Assembly: GCF_026341035.1 (NCBI RefSeq)
Contig: NZ_JAPEOQ010000002.1
Coordinates: 2,108,001 to 2,172,000, forward strand
DNA from: Streptomyces sp. NBC_01016
Lineage (GTDB): Bacteria > Actinomycetota > Actinomycetes > Streptomycetales > Streptomycetaceae
Direction of reading: 5' to 3'
DNA: 64,000 nucleotides
A program made the translations under genes and the position numbers. Position 1 is the stretch's first letter, and every line of letters starts with the position of its first letter. This document shows positions 8,252 to 16,683 of this stretch, piece after piece. Below the pieces are notes generated by a model. It saw only the letters and a list, made by a program, of their open reading frames with translations, did not search any database and had not been told where the DNA came from.

Positions 8252-8629
8252 ATGATGCACAGTGCCCATGAAGAAAAGGCCCCCTTTCGCTGTCCCAACT
8301 GGTGCGCGTCCCACAATGACGAGGAGAGGCGTACCGGCGAGGAGATCGACGACATCCTCCACATGGCGAAGACCGCCGATGTGCTGCCCGACCCGGACGA
8401 TGCCCGCGGCACTCCGTCGTGGGACGGCTTCACGGTCACCCTCTGCGCCGAGACCAACGAGGACGGTTCTCCGCGCCCAGGCCGGCTTGAGATCGTCATC
8501 GACCAGGCTCACTACTACGTCAAAACACCTCACGCTGCCCGTAGGCTCGAAGACGACCTGGAGTCCGTGCTGCATGCCGTGCGGGACTGGCGCGGAATCA
8601 TGGAAGTCGAGCAGTCACTGGCGCACTGA
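8252..8629 (+). CDS. DUF6907-type hypothetical protein
   Basis: A 125-residue cytosolic protein. The N-terminus carries CPNWCASHNDEE, a CPxWC...H pattern typical of the Streptomyces DUF6907 proteins, which may bind a metal. The rest alternates beta strands and helices (WDGFTVTLCAETNEDG, RLEIVIDQAHYYVK). The longer upstream open frame is unlikely, so ATG 8252 (or 8255) is chosen. Function is unknown. Such genes are frequent near XRE/TPR and RsbW-like clusters, which matches this neighbourhood. Confidence 0.65.
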   Translation: MMHSAHEEKAPFRCPNWCASHNDEERRTGEEIDDILHMAKTADVLPDPDDARGTPSWDGFTVTLCAETNEDGSPRPGRLEIVIDQAHYYVKTPHAARRLEDDLESVLHAVRDWRGIMEVEQSLAH

Positions 8630-8645
8630 CGAGCCTCTGCTTACG

Positions 8646-8910
8646 TCGAGCCCCACGTCCGGTCTTGGCCCAAACCCGCGACGGCATCGCGGATGCGAGA
8701 TCGGACACGACGCCGGCCCCTCCACCGTCCCAGCGTTCCTGTCGCCTTGTCGGGGTCGGTGTGGGCGGTCCATCCGCAGTCCAGCCCGTCGAAGACCTCG
8801 ACCCAGCCGACTTCGGCCTCACGGCTCCGGTTGAGGGTGCCCGCGTTCTAGACGAACGCGCTGTTGGCGAGCGTGGCCGCCTCCGCCCGCGCCCGTACGC
8901 GCGCACCGTT
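8646..8910 (-). pseudogene. Phage minor head (capsid) protein fragment, broken
   Basis: Read on the minus strand, the stretch gives RVRARAEAATLANSAFV, an in-frame TAG, then NAGTLNRSREAEVGWVEVFD and GLDCGWTAHTDPDKATGT. After a one-base frame change it gives HPRCRRGFGPRPDVGL. These blocks match, from memory, the C-terminal part of actinophage minor head/capsid-maturation proteins (VFDGxDCGWxxHxDPDKANGT ... HPxCRRAFGPRPDV). With a nonsense codon, a frameshift and no phage genes around it, it is a relic of a lost prophage. The remaining part of 8911-9259 shows nothing recognisable. Confidence 0.6.
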
Positions 8911-9259
8911 CCAGTAGGCCAACCGGAGTTCGGGGGTGCGCGCGAGTCGGCGCCCCTTGTCCGCTGCTCGGAGGGCGTGGGTGCTCGTCCGGGTTCGGAG
9001 GCTGGCTGGCGTGCACTGCCGCAGTCGTACCGTGGCGCAGTCTCATCGGCTGTGACGCGGGTTCGGAGATGGGTCGGCGCCGCCCAGAGTGAGCCACGGG
9101 GTGGCTGGTGAACGGCAACGCGGAAGGGACCGGATAGCCGCCGGTCGTGGCCCAACAGCCCATGTACTCAAAGCTCTTGTACGAGGGCGGTTCCGCTCTT
9201 GTTCGGCCCGACGGTGTGGTGGTCGCGTTCCATTCGCGATCAGTCAGAGGGGCCTGCTC

Positions 9260-9415
9260 ATGGCGCCACTTGTACTCACCACACTCATGCTCTGCACCGC
9301 GTTCGCCAAGGCCGGACCGTATGCCCTGGCCGATGTGCGGCTGTGCTTCACAGCGGGCAACGGACGCCATCGCCGGGGTGGCGCCCGGCACGCCGCGCGG
9401 GGAGGCCGTCGATGA
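9260..9415 (+). CDS. Small hydrophobic-start protein coupled to RsbW-like gene
   Basis: A 51-residue protein starting ATG 9260 with AGAGGGG eight bases upstream. The first half (MAPLVLTTLMLCTAFAKAGP) is hydrophobic and the second half is arginine- and histidine-rich. Its stop overlaps the start of the next gene (ATGA at 9412-9415), which indicates a translationally coupled pair. It is missed easily because of its size. The function is unknown; the pairing with an RsbW-like ATPase hints at a regulatory or membrane-tethering role, but that is inference. Confidence 0.55.
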   Translation: MAPLVLTTLMLCTAFAKAGPYALADVRLCFTAGNGRHRRGGARHAARGGRR

Positions 9416-9921
9416 ACGGCAAGCCACCGCTGCCGCGCCGCGTGGGACGCCGACCGGTGACCGTATGCCAGTGGACCGACCACACTCCCAACGTCACTGC
9501 CCTGGCCCGGACTGCCCTTCGACAAGTTCTGTTGCCGCTGAAGTTCGGCGAGGAGCAGGTTGACGATGTCGTGCTCGCCGTCTCCGAACTCGTCGCCAAT
9601 GCCACCGAACACGCGCCGGGGCCCTACGCCCTCCGGCTGCGCCGTACGAGCGGCGAGTACGTCTGTGAGGTCGAGGACACGGACCTGCACATGCCCCAGT
9701 TGCCTGTCTTCCCTGCTGCCGCGCCCTTCGGGCCCGTTCCCGACGCGCGGGGCGGCGGCATCGATGCGCTGCTGGCGGTGCTCGGCGAACGCGGGCGGGG
9801 GCTGCACATCGTCGATGAACTGACCCGTGGGGCCTGGGGCTTCACCGCGCGGGGAGCGGTGAAGGTGGCGTGGGCGGCCTTTCCCTGTCCAGTGCCGCGC
9901 ATTTGGTCGCGGTGTCCGTAG
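9412..9921 (+). CDS. RsbW-like ATP-binding regulatory protein
   Basis: A 169-residue HATPase_c protein, the third of its kind in the first 10 kb. The N-box is SELVANATEHA, the G1 box VEDTDLHMP and the G2 box ERGRGLHIVDEL. The ATG at 9412 has GGGGAGG six bases upstream and overlaps the stop of the 51-residue gene. It is expected to bind ATP and control a sigma factor or STAS protein. No such partner is adjacent. The sequence between the two ATP-binding motifs is less conserved than in the other two copies. Confidence 0.82.
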   Translation: MNGKPPLPRRVGRRPVTVCQWTDHTPNVTALARTALRQVLLPLKFGEEQVDDVVLAVSELVANATEHAPGPYALRLRRTSGEYVCEVEDTDLHMPQLPVFPAAAPFGPVPDARGGGIDALLAVLGERGRGLHIVDELTRGAWGFTARGAVKVAWAAFPCPVPRIWSRCP

Positions 9922-10328
9922 GAGACAGTCGCAGTGAGCGGGGATGCTGCATACGGCTGTGTTCGTCCAGCGGGACTCCGAGGGGCGACTGCAGTGGGCT
10001 TTCGGCTGCGGGGCGGGTTCCGTTTGTTGCCCCTCCGCAACCTCGCCCCCAGGTATGGAGTTGGCGGAGTGACACGGTCGAGGCCCGATGAAGACGGGGC
10101 GCTGAGGAAGTGCAGTGCGCCCTGGCGCTTGCGTCACCCGTTGGGGTGAACGGACTCCACTGATAGGCGTGTTGACCTGGACTTACGCGGCAACCCGGAA
10201 CCGGCGCCGCCGGATCCGGGTTTGCGGCCGATCGCCGGGGGGATGAAGCGGGTCACGCCAGAGAAAGCGAAGAGTAACCGTCCATAGCAATGGGTGACTT
10301 CGTGCTGGTGAGATCGGGGGGCCTCGGC
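9922..10328 (+). other. Intergenic region, no gene seen
   Basis: About 400 bases between the RsbW-like gene and the lipoprotein gene. Open frames here are arginine- and proline-rich with poor codon bias and no recognisable motif. It should include the promoter of the lipoprotein gene, but no convincing -10/-35 pair was picked out. Confidence 0.4.
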
Positions 10329-10889
10329 ATGGGGAATGCACTGCGGGCTGGGCTACTTGGGGCGAGCGCGGCCGCCATAACGCTGTTGGTGAGCGGGTGC
10401 GGGGGCGGTGTCGATCACGCGCCGAAGGGCCCGAAGGGTGGGACGGCGAAGCCTTCGGTATCGGTACCGGCCACCGCCACCGACGGTGGAGCGAACGCCG
10501 AGGAACGGGGAGCGCTACGTGCGTACGAAGCGATGTGGAAGGACGCGGCGGCGGCGTCGAGGACTGCGGACGAGCATCACCCACGGCTGAATGATCACGC
10601 GCAGGGTGGAGCGCTCGGGTTGCTGCGACTGACACAGCGAGAGACTCGCAAGGCAGGGAAAGTTGCGACTGGTGGGGCCGAGGTCGCTCCCAAGGTTGTC
10701 GACAGCCGCGATGGAGTCGTCGAAATCAATGACTGTGTGGACAGCACGTCCTGGGCCACGCAACGCAAGGGCAAGAGTTCCGAGGGTGCAGAGCCGGGAG
10801 GGCACCACTTCACCGAGGCCACTGTGAAGATGACCAAGCGCGGCTGGAAAGTCTCGGAACTTACGTGGCGGGGCGTGGGCACGTGTTGA
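10329..10889 (+). CDS. Secreted lipoprotein
   Basis: From ATG 10329 the product has about 186 residues with a lipoprotein signal peptide: a positively charged start, a hydrophobic core and lipobox LVSGC about 24 residues in. The mature part has an alanine- and lysine-rich linker followed by a compact domain (ALRAYEAMWKDAA, VVEINDCVDST, ATVKMTKRGWKVSELTW). This layout resembles secreted proteins that precede large membrane operons in streptomycetes. A longer start at 10290 is possible but puts extra residues before the signal. It overlaps the next gene, so the two are likely co-transcribed and export-linked with the Tad locus. Confidence 0.75.
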   Translation: MGNALRAGLLGASAAAITLLVSGCGGGVDHAPKGPKGGTAKPSVSVPATATDGGANAEERGALRAYEAMWKDAAAASRTADEHHPRLNDHAQGGALGLLRLTQRETRKAGKVATGGAEVAPKVVDSRDGVVEINDCVDSTSWATQRKGKSSEGAEPGGHHFTEATVKMTKRGWKVSELTWRGVGTC

Positions 10890-11836
10890 TCTGGAACGCG
10901 GCATCAAAATCGACGCGAACTCTACGGGTCTGTGTGGTGGGCGTACTCATCGTCGTCGGCTGTGCAGGGGTCTCTTGGGCGGGTGGAGATGGCAGCACAG
11001 ACTTCCTCGCACCGACGGTAGGGATGGAGTGCGCGTCGCCGCGGTGCGACATGGCCGCGAAGACGGAGGGAAGGCGGGGCGCTCCTCCATCGCGCAACCA
11101 ACGGGGCAGCAGTCGCGGTAGTGGCGCGGCTCGGCATGCGGGAGACGGCGGCAACGCGGGCACGGGTGGGAATTCGCCTGGTGGCGGTGGAAGTGCGATG
11201 GCGCCCGATGGGCCGCCGACGGTCGATTCCACGGGTTGTGAGTACTTGGTGGAAGGAGGGCTGTGCGTGTTGCCGCTGTTCGGGGCCGAGGACGCGGACG
11301 CCGAGCTGGCGGGCAAGGGTGGCGGAGAGAAGGGCGGCGGGGAGAAGATTCCCGTGGAGGTGGTTGCGCGGCAGGCGGTCGGCGAGTTGGTGATGCCGGA
11401 GCCGGTGATCCGGACGAGTCCGGATGAGAAGCGGGCGCAGCTGGTGCGGGTGCCGACGTGGTTGTGGATCGACAAGGGTGTGTGGGAGCCGGTCTCGAAG
11501 ACGGTGAAGGTGCCGGGGGTTTCGGTGACGGCGACCGCGACACCTGTCGAGACGATATGGGAGACGGGGGACGGGGCGTCCGTGGTGTGCGAGGGGCCGG
11601 GGACGCCGTACGCGAAGAAGTTCGCGGCCGATGCGTCGTCGCCGGACTGTGGTCACACCTATCGAAGGTCGTCGGCGGGCCAGCCGGACGACGCCTACAC
11701 GCTGACGGCCACGATCGTGTGGGACGTGCACTGGCACGGCGGCGGTCAGCAGGGTGCGGTGCCCGGGCTGCAGACGCAGGCTGAGGTGCCGTTGCGGGTA
11801 GCCGAGGCCCAGGCGCTGGTCACGGACGGGGCCTGA
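10883..11836 (+). CDS. Secreted hypothetical protein upstream of Tad locus
   Basis: About 317 residues, with an N-terminal signal or anchor (TLRVCVVGVLIVVGCAGVSWA), a glycine-rich linker and a C-terminal extracellular domain with cysteines and aromatic residues (VPTWLWIDKGVWEPVSKTV, TATIVWDVHWHGG). The GTG at 10883 overlaps the lipoprotein stop; a GTG at 10865 is also in frame. Homologues in Streptomyces are, in my recollection, often labelled ATP/GTP-binding protein, but no P-loop is visible here and I do not support that label. It sits directly before the pilus operon and is probably part of the surface structure. Confidence 0.65.
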   Translation: MLIWNAASKSTRTLRVCVVGVLIVVGCAGVSWAGGDGSTDFLAPTVGMECASPRCDMAAKTEGRRGAPPSRNQRGSSRGSGAARHAGDGGNAGTGGNSPGGGGSAMAPDGPPTVDSTGCEYLVEGGLCVLPLFGAEDADAELAGKGGGEKGGGEKIPVEVVARQAVGELVMPEPVIRTSPDEKRAQLVRVPTWLWIDKGVWEPVSKTVKVPGVSVTATATPVETIWETGDGASVVCEGPGTPYAKKFAADASSPDCGHTYRRSSAGQPDDAYTLTATIVWDVHWHGGGQQGAVPGLQTQAEVPLRVAEAQALVTDGA

Positions 11837-11944
11837 GCGGGGCGGGACGCGGCGACAGCCGCCGGTTCGTGCGCCGGGCGTGGCCCGGGCGGCGAGAAGC
11901 AGGGCCCGTTCTGAGGGCCTGAGAGCCAGTCAATTCTTGATCAT

Positions 11945-12688
11945 GTGGGGTGCGTTGTGGGTACTTCCTTGTCTTCTTCCGGGTCGGTGAACGGGGCCGG
12001 AGATGTGTGGGCTCGGCTTCGGTCGCAGTCGCGCGGTGGGCGGGCGGCGCCGCCGGGTGGGGATCCGGTTCGGGTGCGTTCGCGGGTGAGGCCGGGGCTG
12101 GTGGCGGTCGCGGTGGCCGGGATGCTGGCGTGCGGGGCGGTGTTTGCGTGGATTCTCTCCACGTCGGGCGAGCGGGCTGCGGTGTTGTCTGTGGTGCGGC
12201 CGGTGGCGGCGGGTGAGGTGATTCGGGCGGACGATCTGGGGGTGGTCCGGCTGGGGTTCGATGACGCCTCGCAGGTGGTTCCGGCAGGACAGCGGGGCGC
12301 GGTGGTGGGGCGGCGGGCGGTGCTTCCGCTGGCGGCCGGGACGTTGCTGGGGCCGGGGCAGGCGGGGCGTGCGGCGGCGTTTCCGCCGAGTGGCAAGGCG
12401 CAGATCGTGGTGGCGGTGGAGGCGGAGATGCTTCCCGACGGGTTGAGTGCCGGGCAGCGGGTCGCGCTGGTACCGGGAGTGCCGCCTGGTGGCCGCGTCG
12501 CGGAAGAGGAGGAGAAGCAGGCGGCGGACCCGCTGGTGGGGGTGGTGAACGCGGTCAGTCGCCCGCAGGCGGCCTCGGACAAGGGGGCGGTCACGGTGCT
12601 GGTGGATTCGGCGGCGGTGCGGGACGCGGCGCGGATCACCGATCCGCGGATCGCGGTGCTCGGTCCTGCCGTGACGGAGGTGCCGTGA
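11945..12688 (+). CDS. SAF-domain, CpaB/RcpC-like pilus assembly protein
   Basis: A 247-residue membrane-anchored protein: one transmembrane helix (LVAVAVAGMLACGAVFAWIL) followed by a SAF domain (VRPVAAGEVIRADDLGVV, later RRAVLPLAAGTLLGP), as in CpaB/RcpC proteins of Tad/Flp pili. The GTG at 11945 is the first in-frame start; a second GTG at 11957 is possible. The stop overlaps the start of the CpaE-like gene. It begins the main pilus operon; CpaB proteins help build the channel at the cell envelope. Confidence 0.75.
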   Translation: MGCVVGTSLSSSGSVNGAGDVWARLRSQSRGGRAAPPGGDPVRVRSRVRPGLVAVAVAGMLACGAVFAWILSTSGERAAVLSVVRPVAAGEVIRADDLGVVRLGFDDASQVVPAGQRGAVVGRRAVLPLAAGTLLGPGQAGRAAAFPPSGKAQIVVAVEAEMLPDGLSAGQRVALVPGVPPGGRVAEEEEKQAADPLVGVVNAVSRPQAASDKGAVTVLVDSAAVRDAARITDPRIAVLGPAVTEVP

Positions 12689-13503
12689 TGCGCAGACTCG
12701 TCGCGGTGGGGTCACTGAGCGGGGCGCCGGGGGTGACGGCATTGACACTGTCGCTGGCCGCCGCGTGGCCGACAGCGCAGGGAGGGGCGCAGCCGGTGGT
12801 GGTCGAGGCCGACGTGTCGGGTGGTGATCTCGCGACACGGTTCGGACTTCCTGAGAATGAGGGCTTGTTGATGCTCGCGGCCGGGGCGCGGCGGGACTCG
12901 GTCGGCAAGGAGTTGGAGGCCTGCGTGCTTCAGGCGCCCGGCGGGCTGCGGGTGGTGGTGGCGCCGTCGGGTGCGGAGCAGGCCGCGTCGTGTGTCGCGG
13001 AGATCGCCTCGTGCCTGCATGCGCTGCGGGGCGGTGAGACGGACGAAGGCGTGGTGCTGCTCGATCTGGGGCGGCTGACGGAGGGGCCCTCGCGTCACCT
13101 GGCGCGGGCCGCGGACCGGCTGGTGATCGTGTGCCGGGGGCGGGCCGAACCGCTGGTGCATGTCGCGGTGCGCGGGGAGTGGCTGGCCGAAGTCCCTGCG
13201 GAGCTGGTCGTGATGGGCCCCTGTTCGTACCCCCAGGTGGAGATCGCCGAGGCGTTGAAGGTGCGTCGTGAGCGGGTGCATCTGCTGGGCTGGGACGCGC
13301 GGGTGGCAGCTGCCCTGGACGGACGGGGGCGGGTGGGGCGCAGACGGTGGCGGCGCTCGCCGCTGACCGCCGGGGCGCGCGCACTGGCGGCGCGCCTGGT
13401 GGGCGCGGACGAGGGCGTGGCGGGGAAGGTCGGGGGTGAGCTGGCGCAGCTCGCCGGCCGTGCCTGGCCCAGCACTGCGTCGGCTGTGAGGGAGGAGCGG
13501 TGA
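12685..13503 (+). CDS. CpaE/TadZ-like MinD-fold protein with degenerate P-loop
   Basis: A 272-residue protein of the MinD/ParA fold. Beta strands and the region around LVAVGSLSGAPGVTALTLSLA and VVVEADVSGGDLATRFG match the family, but the deviant Walker A (KGGVGKTT) is replaced by SGAPGVTA. Both signature lysines are absent, so ATP hydrolysis is doubtful. In Tad loci CpaE/TadZ positions the apparatus at the membrane or pole, and degenerate P-loops occur in this group. The GTG 12685 and ATG 12688 both overlap the previous stop. The arginine-rich C-terminus may bind the membrane. Confidence 0.72.
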   Translation: MMRRLVAVGSLSGAPGVTALTLSLAAAWPTAQGGAQPVVVEADVSGGDLATRFGLPENEGLLMLAAGARRDSVGKELEACVLQAPGGLRVVVAPSGAEQAASCVAEIASCLHALRGGETDEGVVLLDLGRLTEGPSRHLARAADRLVIVCRGRAEPLVHVAVRGEWLAEVPAELVVMGPCSYPQVEIAEALKVRRERVHLLGWDARVAAALDGRGRVGRRRWRRSPLTAGARALAARLVGADEGVAGKVGGELAQLAGRAWPSTASAVREER

Positions 13504-14843
13504 GGCGGCAGGAGGCGTTGAGCGTGGTGGATGAGCAGGTCGCCGTCGAGGCGATGCGGGAGTCGGTGGGTCGCTCCCTGGCCGGGTTCGCGCATACGCG
13601 CACGGAGTCCGGGCTGCCCGTGCAGAACACCGCCGAACGGCGCTCGCTGGCCCGGCGGCTCCTGGGCGACGAGCTGACCGCCTACAACCAGACCCGCCTC
13701 ACCTCGGGGCGCACCGTACTGGATGACGGTGCGCGCGAGCGGATCGAACGCGCGGTGATGGAGGCGCTGTTCGGGCTGGGTCCGCTGGAGGAGCTGCTGG
13801 CCGACGAGCAGGTGGAGAACATTCAGATCAACGGCGCGGACCAGGTCTTCGTCCGCTACGCGGATGGTCGTGAGGAACGGCGGGGCGCGGTGGCGGCCTC
13901 CGATGCGGAACTCGTCGACCTGGTACGCCAGATTGCGGCCCGGGCGGGGCTGGAGGAGCGCCGTTTTGACCGGGGCTCCCCGGCGCTGAACGTGGCGCTG
14001 CCGGACGGCTCCCGCATGTTCGCGGTGATGGGTGTCTCGCACCGGGTGGGGCTGACGATCCGCAAGCACCGCTACAAGCAGGTCACCATGAAGGATCTGG
14101 TCGCCCGCCTTGAGGTGTGTGACGAGGCGATGGCCGACTTCCTGACGGCCGCCGTGCGGGACCGGAAGAACATCATGATCGGCGGTGGCACGAACGTCGG
14201 CAAGACCACCGTCGCCCGGGCGTTGATCTCCGCGATCCCGCCGGGGGAGCGTCTGGTCACCATCGAGGACACCTTCGAGCTCGGCCTGCACGAGAACCTG
14301 GAGGCTCACCCGAATGTGATGGCGCTGCAGGCCCGAGAGGCGAACCTGGAAGGTCAAGGCGCCATCGACCAGGCGGACTTGGTGCGCTGTGGGCTGCGCA
14401 TGTCGCCGGACCGGGTCATCGTCGGCGAGGTCCGTGGCTCCGAGATGGTCCCGATGTGCAACGCGATGTCGCAGGGCAACGACGGATCTCTGTCCACCAT
14501 CCACGCCTCCACCTCGGCGGGGGTGTTCACCAAGCTCGCCGCGTACGCGGCGCAGTCGCCCGAGCGGCTGTCGCTGGAGGCCACCAACCTGCTGATCGCC
14601 TCCGCGCTGCACTTCGTGGTGCACCTGGGCTGGGACCGCGCCGGCCGTCGCACGATCGACTCGGTGCGCGAGGTCGTCGGAGCAGATGGCGGCCAGGTCA
14701 TCTCCAACGAGATCTACCGGCCGGGCCCCGACGGCCGCGCCGTGGCCGGCGCGCCGCTGCGTACCGAAACCCTGGACGGCCTGGTCAACGCGGGACTCGA
14801 TGTCGCGCTGCTGCGCAGTGAGAGGTGGAGGAGCGCCGGATGA
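13500..14843 (+). CDS. cpaF: CpaF/TadA secretion ATPase
   Basis: A 447-residue type II/IV secretion ATPase that powers assembly of the Tad pilus. Walker A GGGTNVGKTT starts near residue 225. Other conserved parts are the Asp-box-like region (VTIEDTFELG), the Walker B region (DRVIVGEVRGSEM) and the His-box (LSTIHA). The N-terminal domain (about 1-190) contains RRLLGDELTAYN and IQINGADQVFVRY as in CpaF proteins. The GTG at 13500 overlaps the CpaE-like stop (GTGA). It is expected to form a hexamer at the cytoplasmic face with TadB and TadC. Confidence 0.93.
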   Translation: MRRQEALSVVDEQVAVEAMRESVGRSLAGFAHTRTESGLPVQNTAERRSLARRLLGDELTAYNQTRLTSGRTVLDDGARERIERAVMEALFGLGPLEELLADEQVENIQINGADQVFVRYADGREERRGAVAASDAELVDLVRQIAARAGLEERRFDRGSPALNVALPDGSRMFAVMGVSHRVGLTIRKHRYKQVTMKDLVARLEVCDEAMADFLTAAVRDRKNIMIGGGTNVGKTTVARALISAIPPGERLVTIEDTFELGLHENLEAHPNVMALQAREANLEGQGAIDQADLVRCGLRMSPDRVIVGEVRGSEMVPMCNAMSQGNDGSLSTIHASTSAGVFTKLAAYAAQSPERLSLEATNLLIASALHFVVHLGWDRAGRRTIDSVREVVGADGGQVISNEIYRPGPDGRAVAGAPLRTETLDGLVNAGLDVALLRSERWRSAG

Positions 14844-15718
14844 TGACGACACGAATGCTGTGGGGCCTGGCTCTGGGCATCGGATTCGCCTGCTCCATGG
14901 GCCTGTTCGCCTACGGACTGCGCGCACCGGCCGCGCGGAGCACCGCATCATGGCGCGGGCGGCTTCCGGCCTCGCTGAGCGGGCGCCGGCTGCTGTTCGC
15001 CGGCGCGGGCGCACTCGCCGTCGCCCTGCTCACCGGCTGGCCGGTCGGCGGACTGCTCGCCCTGGTCGGGGCGTTGACGCTGCCGCGGCTGCTGGGCGGG
15101 GACAGGCAGGCAGGAGCCCGCACCGAGGTACTGGAGGCCCTGGCCACCTGGGCGGAGATGCTGCGCGACACCCTGTCGGCCGCGGCCGGCCTGGAGCAGG
15201 CGATCCTCGCCACCGTGCCCGTCGCCCCACCCGCACTGAAGGAACCGGCCGAGGCGATGGCAGCGCGGATCAACGACGGGCAGTCGCTCGGGGACGCGCT
15301 GCGCGCCTTCGCCGACGACATCGATGACCCGGTCGCCGACATGGTCGTCGCGGCCCTGGCCATGGCCGCCGAACGCCAGGCACGCCAACTCGCGCCGCTG
15401 CTCGGTACGTTGGCACTCGCGACACGGGAACAGGTGACCATGCGGCTGCGGACCGAAGCCGGCCGGACCCGGGTACGTACCTCGGTACGCGTCATCACCG
15501 TCACCACCCTCGGCATGGCGGGCGGCCTGGTCGTCTTCAACCGGCCCTACCTGCAGCCGTACGGAACGACCGTGGGGCAGCTGGTGCTCGCCGTGATCGG
15601 GACGCTGTTCGGCCTGGGCCTGTGGTGGCTGGCGAAGACCGCGGCACTGCCGCAGGAACCGCGAGTCCTCAAAGCCGCCACCGCGGCCGGAACGGCCGGG
15701 GAGGTGAACGGCCGGTGA
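14840..15718 (+). CDS. TadB-like pilus platform membrane protein
   Basis: A 292-residue integral membrane protein with a GspF-type domain. Two N-terminal hydrophobic segments, a cytoplasmic helical domain (TWAEMLRDTLSAAAGLEQAI, typical of T2SS-F proteins) and two C-terminal helices (VITVTTLGMAGGLVVF and LVLAVIGTLFGLGLWWLA) are visible. The ATGATG at 14840 overlaps the cpaF stop; the upstream in-frame start at 14825 is weaker. It forms the inner-membrane platform with TadC. Confidence 0.88.
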   Translation: MMTTRMLWGLALGIGFACSMGLFAYGLRAPAARSTASWRGRLPASLSGRRLLFAGAGALAVALLTGWPVGGLLALVGALTLPRLLGGDRQAGARTEVLEALATWAEMLRDTLSAAAGLEQAILATVPVAPPALKEPAEAMAARINDGQSLGDALRAFADDIDDPVADMVVAALAMAAERQARQLAPLLGTLALATREQVTMRLRTEAGRTRVRTSVRVITVTTLGMAGGLVVFNRPYLQPYGTTVGQLVLAVIGTLFGLGLWWLAKTAALPQEPRVLKAATAAGTAGEVNGR

Positions 15719-16617
15719 CCGGCATCCTGCTCGGCATCGGCTTCGGCGCCTTCATGGCCCTGGCCGTCTACGGCCTGCATCCACCGCGGCCGTCCCTGGC
15801 ACAGCGAGTGGCCGCGCTTCGCCAACCGCTGCCCGTACCCCTGCCGTCCATGGCCAGGGCGGGAGGACGGGGTGGCTGGGCGGCGCGCGCCGGACGCGGT
15901 GCCGTCCCCGCACTCACAGCGATCGGCCTGCCCGGCAGCTCCCTTGGACGGGATCTGCGGCTCGCGGAGGTGGAGGCGGAGCACTTCCTGGCGGAGAAGG
16001 CCGCGGCCGGACTCGTCGGCGTGATCGCGCCCGGAGCGGCGATGGCGGCCTTGTGGGCACTCACCGGGACGGGTCCCGGCTGGCAGGCTTCCGCCGCGGG
16101 ATCTCTGGCGGTCGGCGCCGTGCTGTTCTTCACCCCGGACCTGGGCGTACGCGCGACCGCGCGGCGGCGCCGCGACGAACTGCGGCACACGCTGTCGGTC
16201 TTCCTCAACCTCACCGTCGTCGCCCTGGCCGGCGGCGCCGGAGTGCACCAGGCCCTGGGGGATGCCGGCGCCTCCGTGCACGGCTGGGCCGCCGCCCAAC
16301 TGCGGCGCGCACTGACCGCCGCCGAGGTCTCCCGCACCAACGTCTGGCACGAGATCGGCGAACTCGGCCGCCACAGCGACGTACGCGAACTCACCGAACT
16401 CGCCGCGACGGTCTCCCTCGCGGGCAGTGAAGGAGCCAAGATCCGGGCCTCGTTGGAGGCGAAGGCGAGCGCGATGCGCACCCGCCGCCTCACCGAGAAC
16501 GACGGCGCCGCACAGGCCGCGACGGAACGGATGTCACTGCCGGTCGTCGTCCTGTTCACCGCGTTTCTGATCTTCATCGGGTTCCCGGCGATGCACAAAG
16601 TCCTCGCCGGCTTCTGA
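15715..16617 (+). CDS. TadC-like pilus platform membrane protein
   Basis: A 300-residue integral membrane protein, the second GspF-type platform component. It has an N-terminal helix (TGILLGIGFGAFMALAVYGL), a central pair of helices, a cytoplasmic domain (LSVFLNLTVVALAGGAGVHQ, a T2SS-F hallmark) and a C-terminal helix (VVVLFTAFLIFIGFPAMH). The GTG at 15715 overlaps the TadB stop; the frame open to 15622 only shadows tadB. It is followed by 66 bases holding a GC hairpin and the pilin ribosome site. Confidence 0.88.
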   Translation: MTGILLGIGFGAFMALAVYGLHPPRPSLAQRVAALRQPLPVPLPSMARAGGRGGWAARAGRGAVPALTAIGLPGSSLGRDLRLAEVEAEHFLAEKAAAGLVGVIAPGAAMAALWALTGTGPGWQASAAGSLAVGAVLFFTPDLGVRATARRRRDELRHTLSVFLNLTVVALAGGAGVHQALGDAGASVHGWAAAQLRRALTAAEVSRTNVWHEIGELGRHSDVRELTELAATVSLAGSEGAKIRASLEAKASAMRTRRLTENDGAAQAATERMSLPVVVLFTAFLIFIGFPAMHKVLAGF

Positions 16618-16639
16618 CACCCGTACGACCCGCAACACT

Positions 16640-16665
16640 CCCCGGGCCCTCACGGCCCACGGGGA
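16640..16665 (+). promoter_or_regulatory. GC hairpin in the pilin leader
   Basis: Between tadC and the pilin gene the sequence can fold into a hairpin: CCCCGGGCC, a short loop, then GGCCCACGGGG, paired with a 2-base bulge. It lies just before AGGAGG and ATG 16684. It could be a partial terminator or an mRNA-stabilising structure that gives the pilin transcript different dosage from the platform genes. That role is inference. Confidence 0.35.
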
Positions 16666-16683
16666 CACATCAGGAGGTTCGTC

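Noticed and set aside
8665-9111. A plus-strand 148-codon gene
   Set aside because: The minus-strand phage-protein blocks explain the conservation there; the plus frame has no start signal or motif.
10883-11836. Naming the secreted protein an ATP/GTP-binding protein
   Set aside because: No Walker A or B motif is visible; such a label seems inherited by annotation.
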